Positions 34,729 through 43,157 of a stretch of 64,000 nt of DNA are shown one piece after another. Each line of letters starts with the position of its first letter. Positions within the stretch are counted from its first letter, which is position 1. This DNA is from Nemorincola caseinilytica (GTDB lineage: Bacteria > Bacteroidota > Bacteroidia > Chitinophagales > Chitinophagaceae), in NCBI RefSeq assembly GCF_039540515.1, contig NZ_BAABFA010000009.1, forward strand, positions 62,001 to 126,000, in the 5' to 3' direction. The position numbers and the translations under genes are program-made. Under the pieces are notes generated by a model. It ran no database searches. It was not told the DNA's origin and worked only from the letters and a program-made list of their open reading frames with translations.

Positions 34729-35812
34729 CTTCAATGCAGGGCCGGCCACACTGCCGGAACCCGTACTGCAAGAGCTGGCAAAGGCCACACTGCAGTATGG
34801 CAAGACAGGCACAAGCGTGCTGGAGCTGCAGCACAGGGGCAGCGCATTTGGCGAGATACTGGAGGAATGCAATGCCCTGGTACACGAGCTATGCGGCATA
34901 GGCCCCGAATACGAGGTGATATGGCTGCATGGCGGTGGCAGGCTGCAGTTCTGCATGATACCAATGAATTTTTTGCCTGAGGGAAAAGTGGCTGCCTATA
35001 TAGATAGCGGGCAGTGGGCACACGAGGCCATGCAGTATGCGGCCTACTATGGCGACACGAAGATAGTGGCATCATCGCGGGAGAGTGGTTATGCGCATTT
35101 GCCCCAGTGGCCTGCAAGGCTGCCAGCAAAAGCCGCCTACCTGCACCTCACCACCAACAATACCATATACGGCACACAATGGCATGATATACCTGCATGC
35201 AGCAAGCCGCTGATAGCCGATATGAGCAGCGATATACTGAGCCGCAGGCACGACCATAGCAGGTATGCCATGTTCTATGCGGCTGCGCAGAAGAACCTGG
35301 GTGTGCCCGGTGTGGCGCTGGCCGTGGTGCATAAGGATATGCTGCGGAAAGCCGCGCGGCCACTGCCGCCCATGCTCAGCTATAAGGCACAGGCAGCGGA
35401 ACGCTCTGTGGTGAATACGGCCAATGTGCCGGGTATATATACGGCTCTGCTGATGCTGCGCTGGACAAAACAACGCGGTATAGCAGCCATAGAAAAGGAG
35501 AACACGGCCAAGGCCGAACTACTATACGGACAATTGGACAAGAGCAGGATATTCGTGCCGAGGGTGAGCGAAAAGGCACACCGCAGCCAAATGAACGTAT
35601 GCTTTACCACCAATGATATGGCACACGAGCAGCCCTTCCTGGATATGTGTGCGCGGCACAACATCATAGGCATAAAGGGGCACAGGTACACAGGCGGCTT
35701 CAGGGTGTCTATGTACAATGCGGTATCGCTGGCAGATGTGGCGGCACTGGTAGATGTGATGCGCGAGTTCGAGGACCTCTCCCCCAGCCCTCTCCTTCGG
35801 AGAGGGAGGTAA
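34712..35812 (+). CDS. serC: Phosphoserine aminotransferase
   Basis: 366 residues, about 10 longer than usual at the C-terminus. The start KRKINFNAGPATLPEPVLQE and the PLP-lysine motif YAAAQKNLGVPGV (lysine near 194) identify SerC; HRYTGGFRVSMYNA binds phosphate near the end. It makes phosphoserine for serine and also serves pyridoxal synthesis. The gene overlaps the DUF502 gene by 17 nt. The last residues (DLSPSPLLRRGR) are encoded by a dispersed hairpin repeat (35775-35810), so the natural end was probably near MREFE. A serA is not adjacent. Confidence 0.93.
   Translation: MKRKINFNAGPATLPEPVLQELAKATLQYGKTGTSVLELQHRGSAFGEILEECNALVHELCGIGPEYEVIWLHGGGRLQFCMIPMNFLPEGKVAAYIDSGQWAHEAMQYAAYYGDTKIVASSRESGYAHLPQWPARLPAKAAYLHLTTNNTIYGTQWHDIPACSKPLIADMSSDILSRRHDHSRYAMFYAAAQKNLGVPGVALAVVHKDMLRKAARPLPPMLSYKAQAAERSVVNTANVPGIYTALLMLRWTKQRGIAAIEKENTAKAELLYGQLDKSRIFVPRVSEKAHRSQMNVCFTTNDMAHEQPFLDMCARHNIIGIKGHRYTGGFRVSMYNAVSLADVAALVDVMREFEDLSPSPLLRRGR
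35775..35810 (+). repeat. dispersed hairpin repeat, copy B, inside serC 3' end
   Basis: ACCTCTCCCCCAG, then CCCTCTCC-TTC-GGAGAGGG (35788-35806) and GAGGT. It encodes the last residues of serC and its hairpin may also act as a terminator between convergent serC and rnz. Confidence 0.8.
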
Positions 35813-35825
35813 ATAGTATGCATAA

Positions 35826-36728
35826 TTAGAGATCGTAGGCCATGCCTTCCATTCCTATCACAACATTGGGAAAGATAGTTGCAGCCTCTTCGCGGAAGGG
35901 TTCCAGTTCCTTGTATTTCGATGAGAAATGCCCTAGCAGCAGGGTGCGTGCATTGGCCTTTTGTGCCAGCGTGGCGGCCTGTATGGCAGTACTGTGATGG
36001 CGCATAGCGGCGCGGGCTGCGTCCTGGTGAAGGTAAGTCGCCTCGTGGTATATGCCATCGGCGCCCTGTATAAGGGGCAGAAAACTTTCGGTATATACGG
36101 TATCGGAGCAGTAGGCATACTTTTTGGGCGCAGGGCCATCGGCGGTCACCCATGCATTCTTTACCACTGTGCCATCGGGCATAGTGTGGTCCTCGCCACG
36201 CTTCAGGGCCTCGAAATATTCTGGCGCTATGCCGTATTCCTTACATCTGTCGGGCAGTATCCTGCGGCCGCGTGTCTTAGTGGTCACCAGGAAGCCATGA
36301 CACTCTATACCATGCTGCAGTGGGAAGCAGGTAACGGAGAAAACATCGGTATCTGCTATCACTTCGGTACCGGCAGGCAGTGGGTGAAAATGCAGTTCGT
36401 AGCACAGGCGGGTATCGGCCACGGCCAGTATTGCATCGATAATGGGCCTGAGGCCTGCAGGGGCATAGAGGTGCAGCGGCGCTATGCGGCCCAGCAGGCT
36501 CATGCTGTTGATGAGGCCGGGCAGGCCGAAGTAATGATCGCCATGAAGATGGCTGATGAAGATGTGGTGTACGTTCTTCCATTTCACACCATAGCGCTGC
36601 ATCTGTAGCTGGGTGCCCTCGCCGCAATCCAGCAGCAGCACCTCGCCAAATACGGTGACGGTCTGCGCAGAGGGGTGGCGGCCAAAAGCGGGTAAAGCGG
36701 AATTGTTGCCGAGTATGGTGACTCTCAT
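35826..36728 (-). CDS. rnz: Ribonuclease Z (tRNA 3' processing)
   Basis: 300 residues from ATG 36728; the frame has a further ATG 18 nt upstream but the promoter box lies between. The metallo-beta-lactamase motif HLHGDH (about 60-65) is complete, with DCGEGTQ before it and a later HHST and HFSSKY. RNase Z cuts tRNA precursors after the discriminator base. Length and motif order match the short bacterial form. It is convergent with serC and ends 13 nt from it. Confidence 0.93.
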   Translation of the reverse strand: MRVTILGNNSALPAFGRHPSAQTVTVFGEVLLLDCGEGTQLQMQRYGVKWKNVHHIFISHLHGDHYFGLPGLINSMSLLGRIAPLHLYAPAGLRPIIDAILAVADTRLCYELHFHPLPAGTEVIADTDVFSVTCFPLQHGIECHGFLVTTKTRGRRILPDRCKEYGIAPEYFEALKRGEDHTMPDGTVVKNAWVTADGPAPKKYAYCSDTVYTESFLPLIQGADGIYHEATYLHQDAARAAMRHHSTAIQAATLAQKANARTLLLGHFSSKYKELEPFREEAATIFPNVVIGMEGMAYDL

Positions 36729-36733
36729 CTGAA

Positions 36734-36741
36734 CAAATTTA
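36734..36741 (-). promoter_or_regulatory. -7 promoter box TAAATTTG, leaderless, for rnz
   Basis: Exact TAnnTTTG on the minus strand with 5 nt before ATG 36728. Confidence 0.68.
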
Positions 36742-36803
36742 AACAAGAAGGGCCACAGATGAAAGAGGGGCGGAAGAAGAGACCGCTACAGGAAGAACGA
36801 CCC

Positions 36804-37808
36804 TTACTTTATATAGCAGAAAGTGAAACCTACACAGGCATATGCCCCCCTGAGGTAGAGCCCCGGCCGCATACCTATTTCGTAGAAGCCACCGATAGTA
36901 CCGGGGCTGCGGCGCGACATAGCGCGGCCGCCTACACGGAAACCCAGTGCACCTGTGCGAAAGCTGCCGGGAGCATTGGGGACGATGGGGTATTCTTTAT
37001 TGGCCACCTGCAGCGGATCGAACCGGGTATCGCCGAAGATGACATCGGCATATAGCTCGCGGTAGAAAGCAATGTGCCTGCCTTTTCCCTCGAAGGTATC
37101 AACATTGCTGCTCACCATGATATTGATGTTGCGTATGCGGTTGAAGCCAACATAGTAACCCTTGGTGTAGCTATTGGTGTAATAATGCCCTGTGAATTTG
37201 GTGCCATCCTCGGTATACAGCTCCCCGGGTACGCTGGGACGCAGGAGGTCGCCATTCATATCGGCAGATACGGGCGTATTGTTGTAGTAGAGACCTGCGC
37301 GTACAGCAAGTATGCGCCTGCACGGGTACTTTGCCCTCAGGTAGCGTATGGCCGTATGCGGAGAGCCATCCTCGTTGAATTCGTCGTACACGCCGAGGGT
37401 CACCTTTTTCCACACCTCTCCCCTCCTATCCAGGAAGTGTATGCGGGCGCCTATGTTGGCGCCTACATGTGGCACCAGTACGTTCTTGCTCCTGTTCTTC
37501 TCCTCGGCAAAATTCTGCTGTACGCTGTAGTAGGTACCTTTTATATTACCGGTGAAGGAAGCATAACGAGGCAGAAAGTAATCGGCATTGACACCGGTAG
37601 ACAGGCGGCCGGGATCGGTGACACCGGTCTCCAGGTCGGCAAGGCGCAGCTCGGCTATCATCTTCAGCTTTTTGCCCTTGTTCTTCCTGATGTACACATC
37701 CACCCCATCGCGGGTAAAGATGGTATCCACCTTGCCCTTAGCATATGTGATACCCGGCTGGGCCATCAGGCATAGAGGCAGGCATATCTTGGTGAGTATT
37801 TTGCGCAT
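36804..37808 (-). CDS. Exported protein of unknown function
   Basis: 334 residues. Signal peptide to about residue 23 (GITYA). The N-terminal region has DTIFTRDGVDVYIRKNKGKK, a short pattern often found in Bacteroidota cell-surface proteins, followed by a long beta-rich chain with many aromatic and glycine residues and an ending CVGFTFCYIK that could be a barrel's last strand. I assign no family; outer-membrane location is plausible. It stands alone on the minus strand between rnz and a lipoprotein gene, with 169 nt of AT-rich DNA upstream that holds no clear promoter box. Confidence 0.68.
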   Translation of the reverse strand: MRKILTKICLPLCLMAQPGITYAKGKVDTIFTRDGVDVYIRKNKGKKLKMIAELRLADLETGVTDPGRLSTGVNADYFLPRYASFTGNIKGTYYSVQQNFAEEKNRSKNVLVPHVGANIGARIHFLDRRGEVWKKVTLGVYDEFNEDGSPHTAIRYLRAKYPCRRILAVRAGLYYNNTPVSADMNGDLLRPSVPGELYTEDGTKFTGHYYTNSYTKGYYVGFNRIRNINIMVSSNVDTFEGKGRHIAFYRELYADVIFGDTRFDPLQVANKEYPIVPNAPGSFRTGALGFRVGGRAMSRRSPGTIGGFYEIGMRPGLYLRGAYACVGFTFCYIK

Positions 37809-37977
37809 CAGAGGGGTAGCTTGTGATAATTGCGCAAAACTAAATAAAACATATCAAAGAAGGACAAATAATATAAGCGCAACAATATCACGCTTCAATG
37901 CTGTGCGCCAGCGTTGCAGGAGAAAAAATAGGGTCTACAGAGAGGTTATAGGCTCATAGCAGAAAAGGAAGATGGTA

Positions 37978-38685
37978 TCAGTTCTTTAATGTTATCTCTT
38001 TGGCAGTGATGAGGGTCACCGATGTAAAGCCCGTACCATCGCCATCGTAGGCATCAAGGCTCATATTTTTCTGCCTGCGCAGCGATAGCGTAAGCTTGCC
38101 GGGGGCAATGAGCTGCAGGTCTTCGGCAGTGATGATGGCCTTTGCGCCGGATACCTCTATCTCGTTGCTGGCATTGAGCGATGTATCGGTAGTACTGCGG
38201 CCGGCCACGCCCACATACATGCGCTCACCTGTGGCCAGTGCAGGCCCTTCCCACACAAAGGTATAGCCTGTGCTTTTGCTGATGTCTGCGGCCAACGTGG
38301 CAGGGAAGGACACATCGCCTATATCTGACAACTGCGTGGTATTGACGATGGCCTTGCCGTTCTTTGTAAGTACGGCATTGATGTCCTGCAGGCCGGCGAA
38401 CTGCCATGTGTACAGGGTGCGGTCGAAGGGATCGGAGGTGGCGCCGGTACGGCCGTTCATGGTAACGGAAGAGCCATTGGCAAGCATGACCCGCGCGCCG
38501 CCTGCAGAGCGCACACGGAAATAGGCCGATACATATGTGGCATCGTCCGTCTTGCTGAAGGTGATGTTGTAGTTCTGGTGATAGGGAACATCCTCCTTCA
38601 GGTCGTTAGAGTCGACCCGGGTGCAGCCCGGTAGCAGGAAGAGGATGGTGACCCATATGCATGTACATGTAAGCAGCGTTCTCAT
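37978..38685 (-). CDS. Putative lipoprotein of unknown function
   Basis: 235 residues with lipobox LLPGC (cysteine 21) after a hydrophobic signal. The mature protein is beta-rich and contains DPFDRTLYTWQFAGL, ITAEDLQLI and GTGFTSVTLI; I recognise no domain. The protein is probably anchored in the outer membrane. It is divergent from the TonB receptor at 38922, with 236 nt between, and may form a regulated pair with it. A one-mismatch box TGTCTTTG lies just upstream of its start. Confidence 0.7.
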   Translation of the reverse strand: MRTLLTCTCIWVTILFLLPGCTRVDSNDLKEDVPYHQNYNITFSKTDDATYVSAYFRVRSAGGARVMLANGSSVTMNGRTGATSDPFDRTLYTWQFAGLQDINAVLTKNGKAIVNTTQLSDIGDVSFPATLAADISKSTGYTFVWEGPALATGERMYVGVAGRSTTDTSLNASNEIEVSGAKAIITAEDLQLIAPGKLTLSLRRQKNMSLDAYDGDGTGFTSVTLITAKEITLKN

Positions 38686-38855
38686 GGTCTCGGAATATTA
38701 AGTACAAAGACAAGCGCAAAGTATGTGCCAGCGGTGGCGCATTGGGCAGAGTGCATGTCGGTTCTTTGGCAATGGCCTGCATTTTTTGTGAATGGTGTAA
38801 CGCAAGCGCACTTTTCGGGGTCGTATAAAGGACGCATCTGTTAGAATAATGCAAA

Positions 38856-38872
38856 TCACCCGCGGCGGGTGA
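38856..38872. promoter_or_regulatory. inverted repeat, possible operator
   Basis: TCACCC-GCGGC-GGGTGA, a perfect palindrome with 6-bp outer arms extended by GC pairs, centred about 30 nt upstream of the -7 box of the TonB receptor gene, where the -33 region would lie. Repressor or activator binding is inference. Confidence 0.4.
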
Positions 38873-38894
38873 ACGCGCACAGCAGGGGTGCAGA

Positions 38895-38902
38895 TACTTT
38901 TG
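38895..38902 (+). promoter_or_regulatory. -7 promoter box TACTTTTG for the TonB receptor
   Basis: Exact TAnnTTTG 19 nt before ATG 38922. The upstream ATG 38904 is only 1 nt from the box and is less likely. Confidence 0.65.
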
Positions 38903-38921
38903 GATGGTCAACAGCAACATC

Positions 38922-41381
38922 ATGTACACACTCATTCGCACGCTCTTCCCCGCCCTCATCATCATAGGTCTTTCTGCCGCTGTAAGCCGCGCCGGTAGCG
39001 TATCTGGCAAGATAACGAACGAGGCAGGGCAGCCGGTATCGCTGGCCAGTGTACTACTGCTGCGGGCTACCGATTCGGTACTGGCAAAGACAGAGCTGAC
39101 CGACGAAAAGGGGGAGTACCATCTCACCCTTATTGCCGATGGCTCTTATATACTAAGGGTGAACATGATGGGATATGAGGAGTATGCATCGGCCCCTATT
39201 ACCATTGGCAGCAGCGATGTACCCATGCCCGACATAAAGCTGCACACCAGGGCCACCGAGCTGAAAGAAGTGGCCGTGCGCACCCAGAAACCCTTTGTAG
39301 AGGTGCGTGCCGACAAGCTGGTGGTGAACGTAGAGGGCAGTATAGTGAGCACAGGCAGCACGGCGCTGGAAGTACTGGCACGGTCGCCGGGGGTAACGGT
39401 GGACAACAACGACAACATAAGCCTGAAGGGCAAGCAGGGCGTGAACGTGATGATAAATGGCAAGATACAGCCTATATCGGGGCAGGACCTGGCCAATATG
39501 CTGAAGAGCATGTCATCGAACGCTATAGAGAGCATAGAGCTGATAAGCAACCCATCGGCAAAGTATGATGCGGCAGGTACGGCAGGCATCATCAATATAA
39601 AGCTGAAGCGCGACAAGAAGATAGGGCTGAACGGCAGCGTGAACGGCACCTATGGACAGGGCATATACGGCAAGACCAACTGGGGCTTCAACATGAACTA
39701 CAGGAACAAGAAGGTGAACCTGTTTGCCAACTACAATGGCAGCTACCGCGAGGGCTTCAACCACCTGACGCTGGACAGGAACTTCTTCGAGGGCGGGCAG
39801 TTCGCCAGCGCGTATATACAGGACAATAACTACCTGTACAAGATAGGATCGAACTCGGGCAACATAGGCATGGACTACAGCCTGTCGGCAAAGACCACGA
39901 TAGGCTGCGCGTTCAACGGCGACCAGACAGATTTTCTGCGGGAGGGCTATAACTACTCCCTGGTGAAAGATGCCGACAGGCCCGATATGCCCAGGCATTT
40001 CATAACCGAGAACCGCGCACCCAACATATGGGGCAGCCGCACCGCCAACCTGAACCTGCGCCACACCTTTGACAGCGGGGGCAAAAGCCTGACGGTAGAT
40101 GCCGACTATGCGGCATACCCCAGCAGCGGCACGCAAGACTTTACCACTACCTACTACAATGATGTAGCGGGTGATACACGGCCCATAGCAGCGCCGGTGA
40201 TACTGAACGGCGACCTGCGCGGGATGACACAGATACGATCGGGCAAGGTGGACCATACCCGCACACTGCCCGGGAAGATAAACATGGAGGTAGGTGCGAA
40301 GACGAGCTTTGTGACATCGGATAACGACCTGCGCTTCTATGACCTGAGCAGCGGCAAGCGTGTAGAAGACGCGGGACGTACCAATCACTTTGTATACAAC
40401 GAGAACATAAACGCGGGCTATGTGAACCTGAGCAAGGAGTATGACAAATGGAGCACACAACTGGGCCTGCGCACCGAGCAGACCATAGCTGACGGGCATG
40501 CCACTACGCTAAAGGGAGATTCTACATTCACACGCAGGTATATGCAGCTCTTCCCCAGCTTTGCCGTGCAGCGCCACCTGAACAAGAAGAACGACCTGGG
40601 CGTGACACTGAGCAGGCGCATAGAACGCCCCAACTACGATCAACTGAACCCATCGGCCTACTACCTGGACCCTACTACCTTCAAGCAGGGATACCCATAC
40701 CTGATACCTGCCCTGTCGTACTCGGCAGAGCTATCGTGGGTACACGACCAGAAGTTCATCACCAACCTGAACTATACGCGTACAGCACACCCCATAACAG
40801 AGGTGATACAGCCCAGCCCCACCGAAGCGCGTGTGACCATACAGACACAGAAGAACCTGAAGAGCATGCAGTACTTCGGGGTGAACGGATCGTACCAGGT
40901 AAAGGTGACGCGCTGGTGGAACAATACCACCAATGCCAACGTATACTATGCCCACTATACGGGCGACATAGCAGGCACCAACCTGAGCGCAGGCCGCGTG
41001 ACCTTTGACGCGAACAGCAGCAACAGCTTCCTGCTGCCCAAGGACTGGAGCGCAGAGGTGAGCGGCTTTTACCAGGCGCCGCAGCTATATGGCTATATGA
41101 GCCTGCGCCCTACATGGATGCTTAACGTAGGCATACAGAAGAACCTGCTGGAGAAACGCGCAACGCTGCGCCTGAACGCTACCGATATCTTCTGGCGCGG
41201 CTACCCACGCGCCACATCCACCTATGTGGACTACCGCGAGTCGTTCGTAGCACAGAGAGATACAAGACAAGTGACCATGTCATTCACCTACCGCTTTGGC
41301 AAGCGTACGGTACCACCAACTATGCGCCACAGAGGTGGCGCAGAAGATGAGAAACGCCGAGCAGGCAATGCCACCGGCTAG
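38922..41381 (+). CDS. TonB-dependent receptor, outer-membrane beta-barrel family
   Basis: 819 residues from ATG 38922. Signal peptide (TLIRTLFPALIIIGLSAAVS), then a carboxypeptidase-regulatory-like domain (about 27-110, VSGKITNEAGQPVSLASVLL), a plug (about 125-230) with GKQGVNVMINGKIQPISGQD and the PSAKYDAAGTAGIINIKLK turn, and a barrel of the outer-membrane beta-barrel family to the end. The role is ligand import through the outer membrane with TonB energy; the ligand is unknown. The last 25 residues after the barrel (RHRGGAEDEKRRAG) are basic and unusual for such a C-terminus. A terminator and repeat follow. Confidence 0.88.
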   Translation: MYTLIRTLFPALIIIGLSAAVSRAGSVSGKITNEAGQPVSLASVLLLRATDSVLAKTELTDEKGEYHLTLIADGSYILRVNMMGYEEYASAPITIGSSDVPMPDIKLHTRATELKEVAVRTQKPFVEVRADKLVVNVEGSIVSTGSTALEVLARSPGVTVDNNDNISLKGKQGVNVMINGKIQPISGQDLANMLKSMSSNAIESIELISNPSAKYDAAGTAGIINIKLKRDKKIGLNGSVNGTYGQGIYGKTNWGFNMNYRNKKVNLFANYNGSYREGFNHLTLDRNFFEGGQFASAYIQDNNYLYKIGSNSGNIGMDYSLSAKTTIGCAFNGDQTDFLREGYNYSLVKDADRPDMPRHFITENRAPNIWGSRTANLNLRHTFDSGGKSLTVDADYAAYPSSGTQDFTTTYYNDVAGDTRPIAAPVILNGDLRGMTQIRSGKVDHTRTLPGKINMEVGAKTSFVTSDNDLRFYDLSSGKRVEDAGRTNHFVYNENINAGYVNLSKEYDKWSTQLGLRTEQTIADGHATTLKGDSTFTRRYMQLFPSFAVQRHLNKKNDLGVTLSRRIERPNYDQLNPSAYYLDPTTFKQGYPYLIPALSYSAELSWVHDQKFITNLNYTRTAHPITEVIQPSPTEARVTIQTQKNLKSMQYFGVNGSYQVKVTRWWNNTTNANVYYAHYTGDIAGTNLSAGRVTFDANSSNSFLLPKDWSAEVSGFYQAPQLYGYMSLRPTWMLNVGIQKNLLEKRATLRLNATDIFWRGYPRATSTYVDYRESFVAQRDTRQVTMSFTYRFGKRTVPPTMRHRGGAEDEKRRAGNATG

Positions 41382-41449
41382 AACAACAACGCACCATTCT
41401 TCCCGCCTCTATATATTAGCAAGTGAAAGCTGTATCTGTTACAGCGCAG

Positions 41450-41487
41450 CCATCCGGAGCCCCCCTATCCCGGATGGTTTTCCTTTT
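41450..41487 (+). terminator. terminator of the TonB receptor gene
   Basis: CCATCCGG (41450-41457) pairs with CCGGATGG (41470-41477), 12-nt loop, then TTTTCCTTTT. Confidence 0.85.
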
Positions 41488-41515
41488 AACCTCTCCCTAG
41501 GAGAGGGAGGTGGGA
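41488..41515 (+). repeat. dispersed hairpin repeat, copy C
   Basis: CCTCTCC (41490-41496) pairs with GGAGAGG (41500-41506), followed by GAGGTGGGATCTG. Its first module appears shorter than in copies B and E. Confidence 0.75.
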
Positions 41516-41544
41516 TCTGTATCGCTGTATGCTTACAGGTCTTT

Positions 41545-41581
41545 GATAAAAGCAAAGAGGCTACCGTGTGGCAGCCTCTTT
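41545..41581 (-). terminator. terminator of gltX
   Basis: On the minus strand AAAGAGGCT, 10-nt loop, AGCCTCTTT, then GCTTTTATC. It is 23 nt past the gltX stop. Confidence 0.75.
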
Positions 41582-41603
41582 AGTATCTGTTCCCTATGCT
41601 CTG

Positions 41604-43127
41604 TTAGAGCGCAGCAAGTGTGACCTGTATCCTTTTCAGGGTCTCGCCCTTGCCTATCAGGGCCGCTATGGCAAAGACGCCGGGGCCGTATTTGCCACCT
41701 ACCAGCATGATGCGGAAGGGCAGCATCAGGTCGCCCTTCTTCATACCGTGCTGCTGCACATGCTCGTTGAAGGAGGCCTCGATAGTGGGTTCGTCCCACG
41801 CATCGAGCGTGGCCAGGACATCAGCCCAGGTGGTGAAGAAAAGTTGCTTCTGGTCGTTCCACTTATCGGCTATGGCGGCCTTCTCTATCAATTCAGGTGT
41901 GCGGAAGAAGAAGTGCCCCTGGGCCCATACATCGGGTAGCAGGGTGCAGCGTTCCTTTATCATGGGTATCACTGTAAGCAGGGTATTCATATCCCAGTTG
42001 CCGGGGCCCATTTCCTTATCCATATAAGGGGCGACGAGCTGTGCCAGCGCAGCGGTATCCATCTGCTGCATGTACTGGTGGTTGAACCACTTGGCCTTAT
42101 CGAAATCGAACTTGGCGCCGCCCTTGTGTACACGCTCTATAGAGAACTTGCTGATGAGCTCGGGCATAGAGAATATCTCCTGCCCGCTGCCATCGTTCCA
42201 GCCCAGCATGGCCAGCATGTTCACAAATGCCTGTGGTATGAAACCTATTTCGCGGAAGCCCGATGTGAGCTCGCCGGTCTTGGGGTCGTTCCAGTTCATG
42301 GCAAAAACGGGGAAGCCCAGCCTGTCGCCATCGCGCTTGCTCAGCTTGCCATTGCCATCAGGCTTCAGTATCAGGGGCAGGTGCGCCCAGCGGGGCATCT
42401 TGTCCTTCCAGCCCAGGTACTCCCACAGCAGCACATGTACGGGCGCGCTGGGCAGCCATTCCTGTCCACGGAAGGCATGCGTTATCTCCATCAGGTGATC
42501 GTCCACCACCACGGCAAGGTGATAGGTAGGCATACCATCGGCCTTCAGCAGTACCTTATCGTCACTGAGGGAGCTTTCGAATGACATATCGCCGCATATC
42601 ATATCGCTGAGGTGTACGGTCACATTCTCGGGCATCTTTATGCGCACCACATAGGGCGTACCGCTCTCTATAAGCTCCCATGTCTCGGCATCGGAGAGCG
42701 TGAGGGAGTTGCGCATCTTCATACGGGTGCTGCTATCGTACTGGGCAGGGGTATGCTCGTCCTTGCGCAGGTCGTGGCGCATTTTTTCCAGGTCCTCGGG
42801 CGTATCGAACGCATAGTATGCATGGCCCGATGCTATGAGCTGCTTGGCATATTTGTGATACAGCTCCTTGCGCTCGCTCTGGCGGTAGGGCGTATGAGGG
42901 CCGCCCTTTACAGGGCTTTCATCGGGCGAGAGGCCGCACCACTCCAGGCAATCGATGATGTACTGCTCTGCGCCGGGCACATAGCGGTTCTGGTCGGTGT
43001 CTTCTATACGCAGCACGAAGGTGCCGCCATGGGCCTTTGCGAAGAGGTAGTTGTATAATACAGTGCGCACGCCACCCAGGTGCAAGCCACCCGTGGGGCT
43101 AGGCGCGAAACGTACTCTGACTTTCAT
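41604..43127 (-). CDS. gltX: Glutamyl-tRNA synthetase
   Basis: 507 residues, normal for GluRS. The HIGH-type motif PTGGLHLGG is at 11-19 and KLSKRDG stands for KMSKS near 260; VLRIEDTDQNR follows the first motif as in all GluRS. It charges tRNA-Glu in translation. It is divergent from nothing close: the photolyase ends 31 nt upstream on the same strand. The start ATG lies just after an exact promoter box (43132-43139), giving a leaderless arrangement. The anticodon-binding C-terminal domain is complete. Confidence 0.96.
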   Translation of the reverse strand: MKVRVRFAPSPTGGLHLGGVRTVLYNYLFAKAHGGTFVLRIEDTDQNRYVPGAEQYIIDCLEWCGLSPDESPVKGGPHTPYRQSERKELYHKYAKQLIASGHAYYAFDTPEDLEKMRHDLRKDEHTPAQYDSSTRMKMRNSLTLSDAETWELIESGTPYVVRIKMPENVTVHLSDMICGDMSFESSLSDDKVLLKADGMPTYHLAVVVDDHLMEITHAFRGQEWLPSAPVHVLLWEYLGWKDKMPRWAHLPLILKPDGNGKLSKRDGDRLGFPVFAMNWNDPKTGELTSGFREIGFIPQAFVNMLAMLGWNDGSGQEIFSMPELISKFSIERVHKGGAKFDFDKAKWFNHQYMQQMDTAALAQLVAPYMDKEMGPGNWDMNTLLTVIPMIKERCTLLPDVWAQGHFFFRTPELIEKAAIADKWNDQKQLFFTTWADVLATLDAWDEPTIEASFNEHVQQHGMKKGDLMLPFRIMLVGGKYGPGVFAIAALIGKGETLKRIQVTLAAL

Positions 43128-43131
43128 GGGC

Positions 43132-43139
43132 CAAAAATA
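43132..43139 (-). promoter_or_regulatory. -7 promoter box TATTTTTG, leaderless, for gltX
   Basis: Exact TAnnTTTG on the minus strand with 4 nt before ATG 43127. Confidence 0.67.
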
Positions 43140-43157
43140 GTCTGAAAAAGGGAATTC

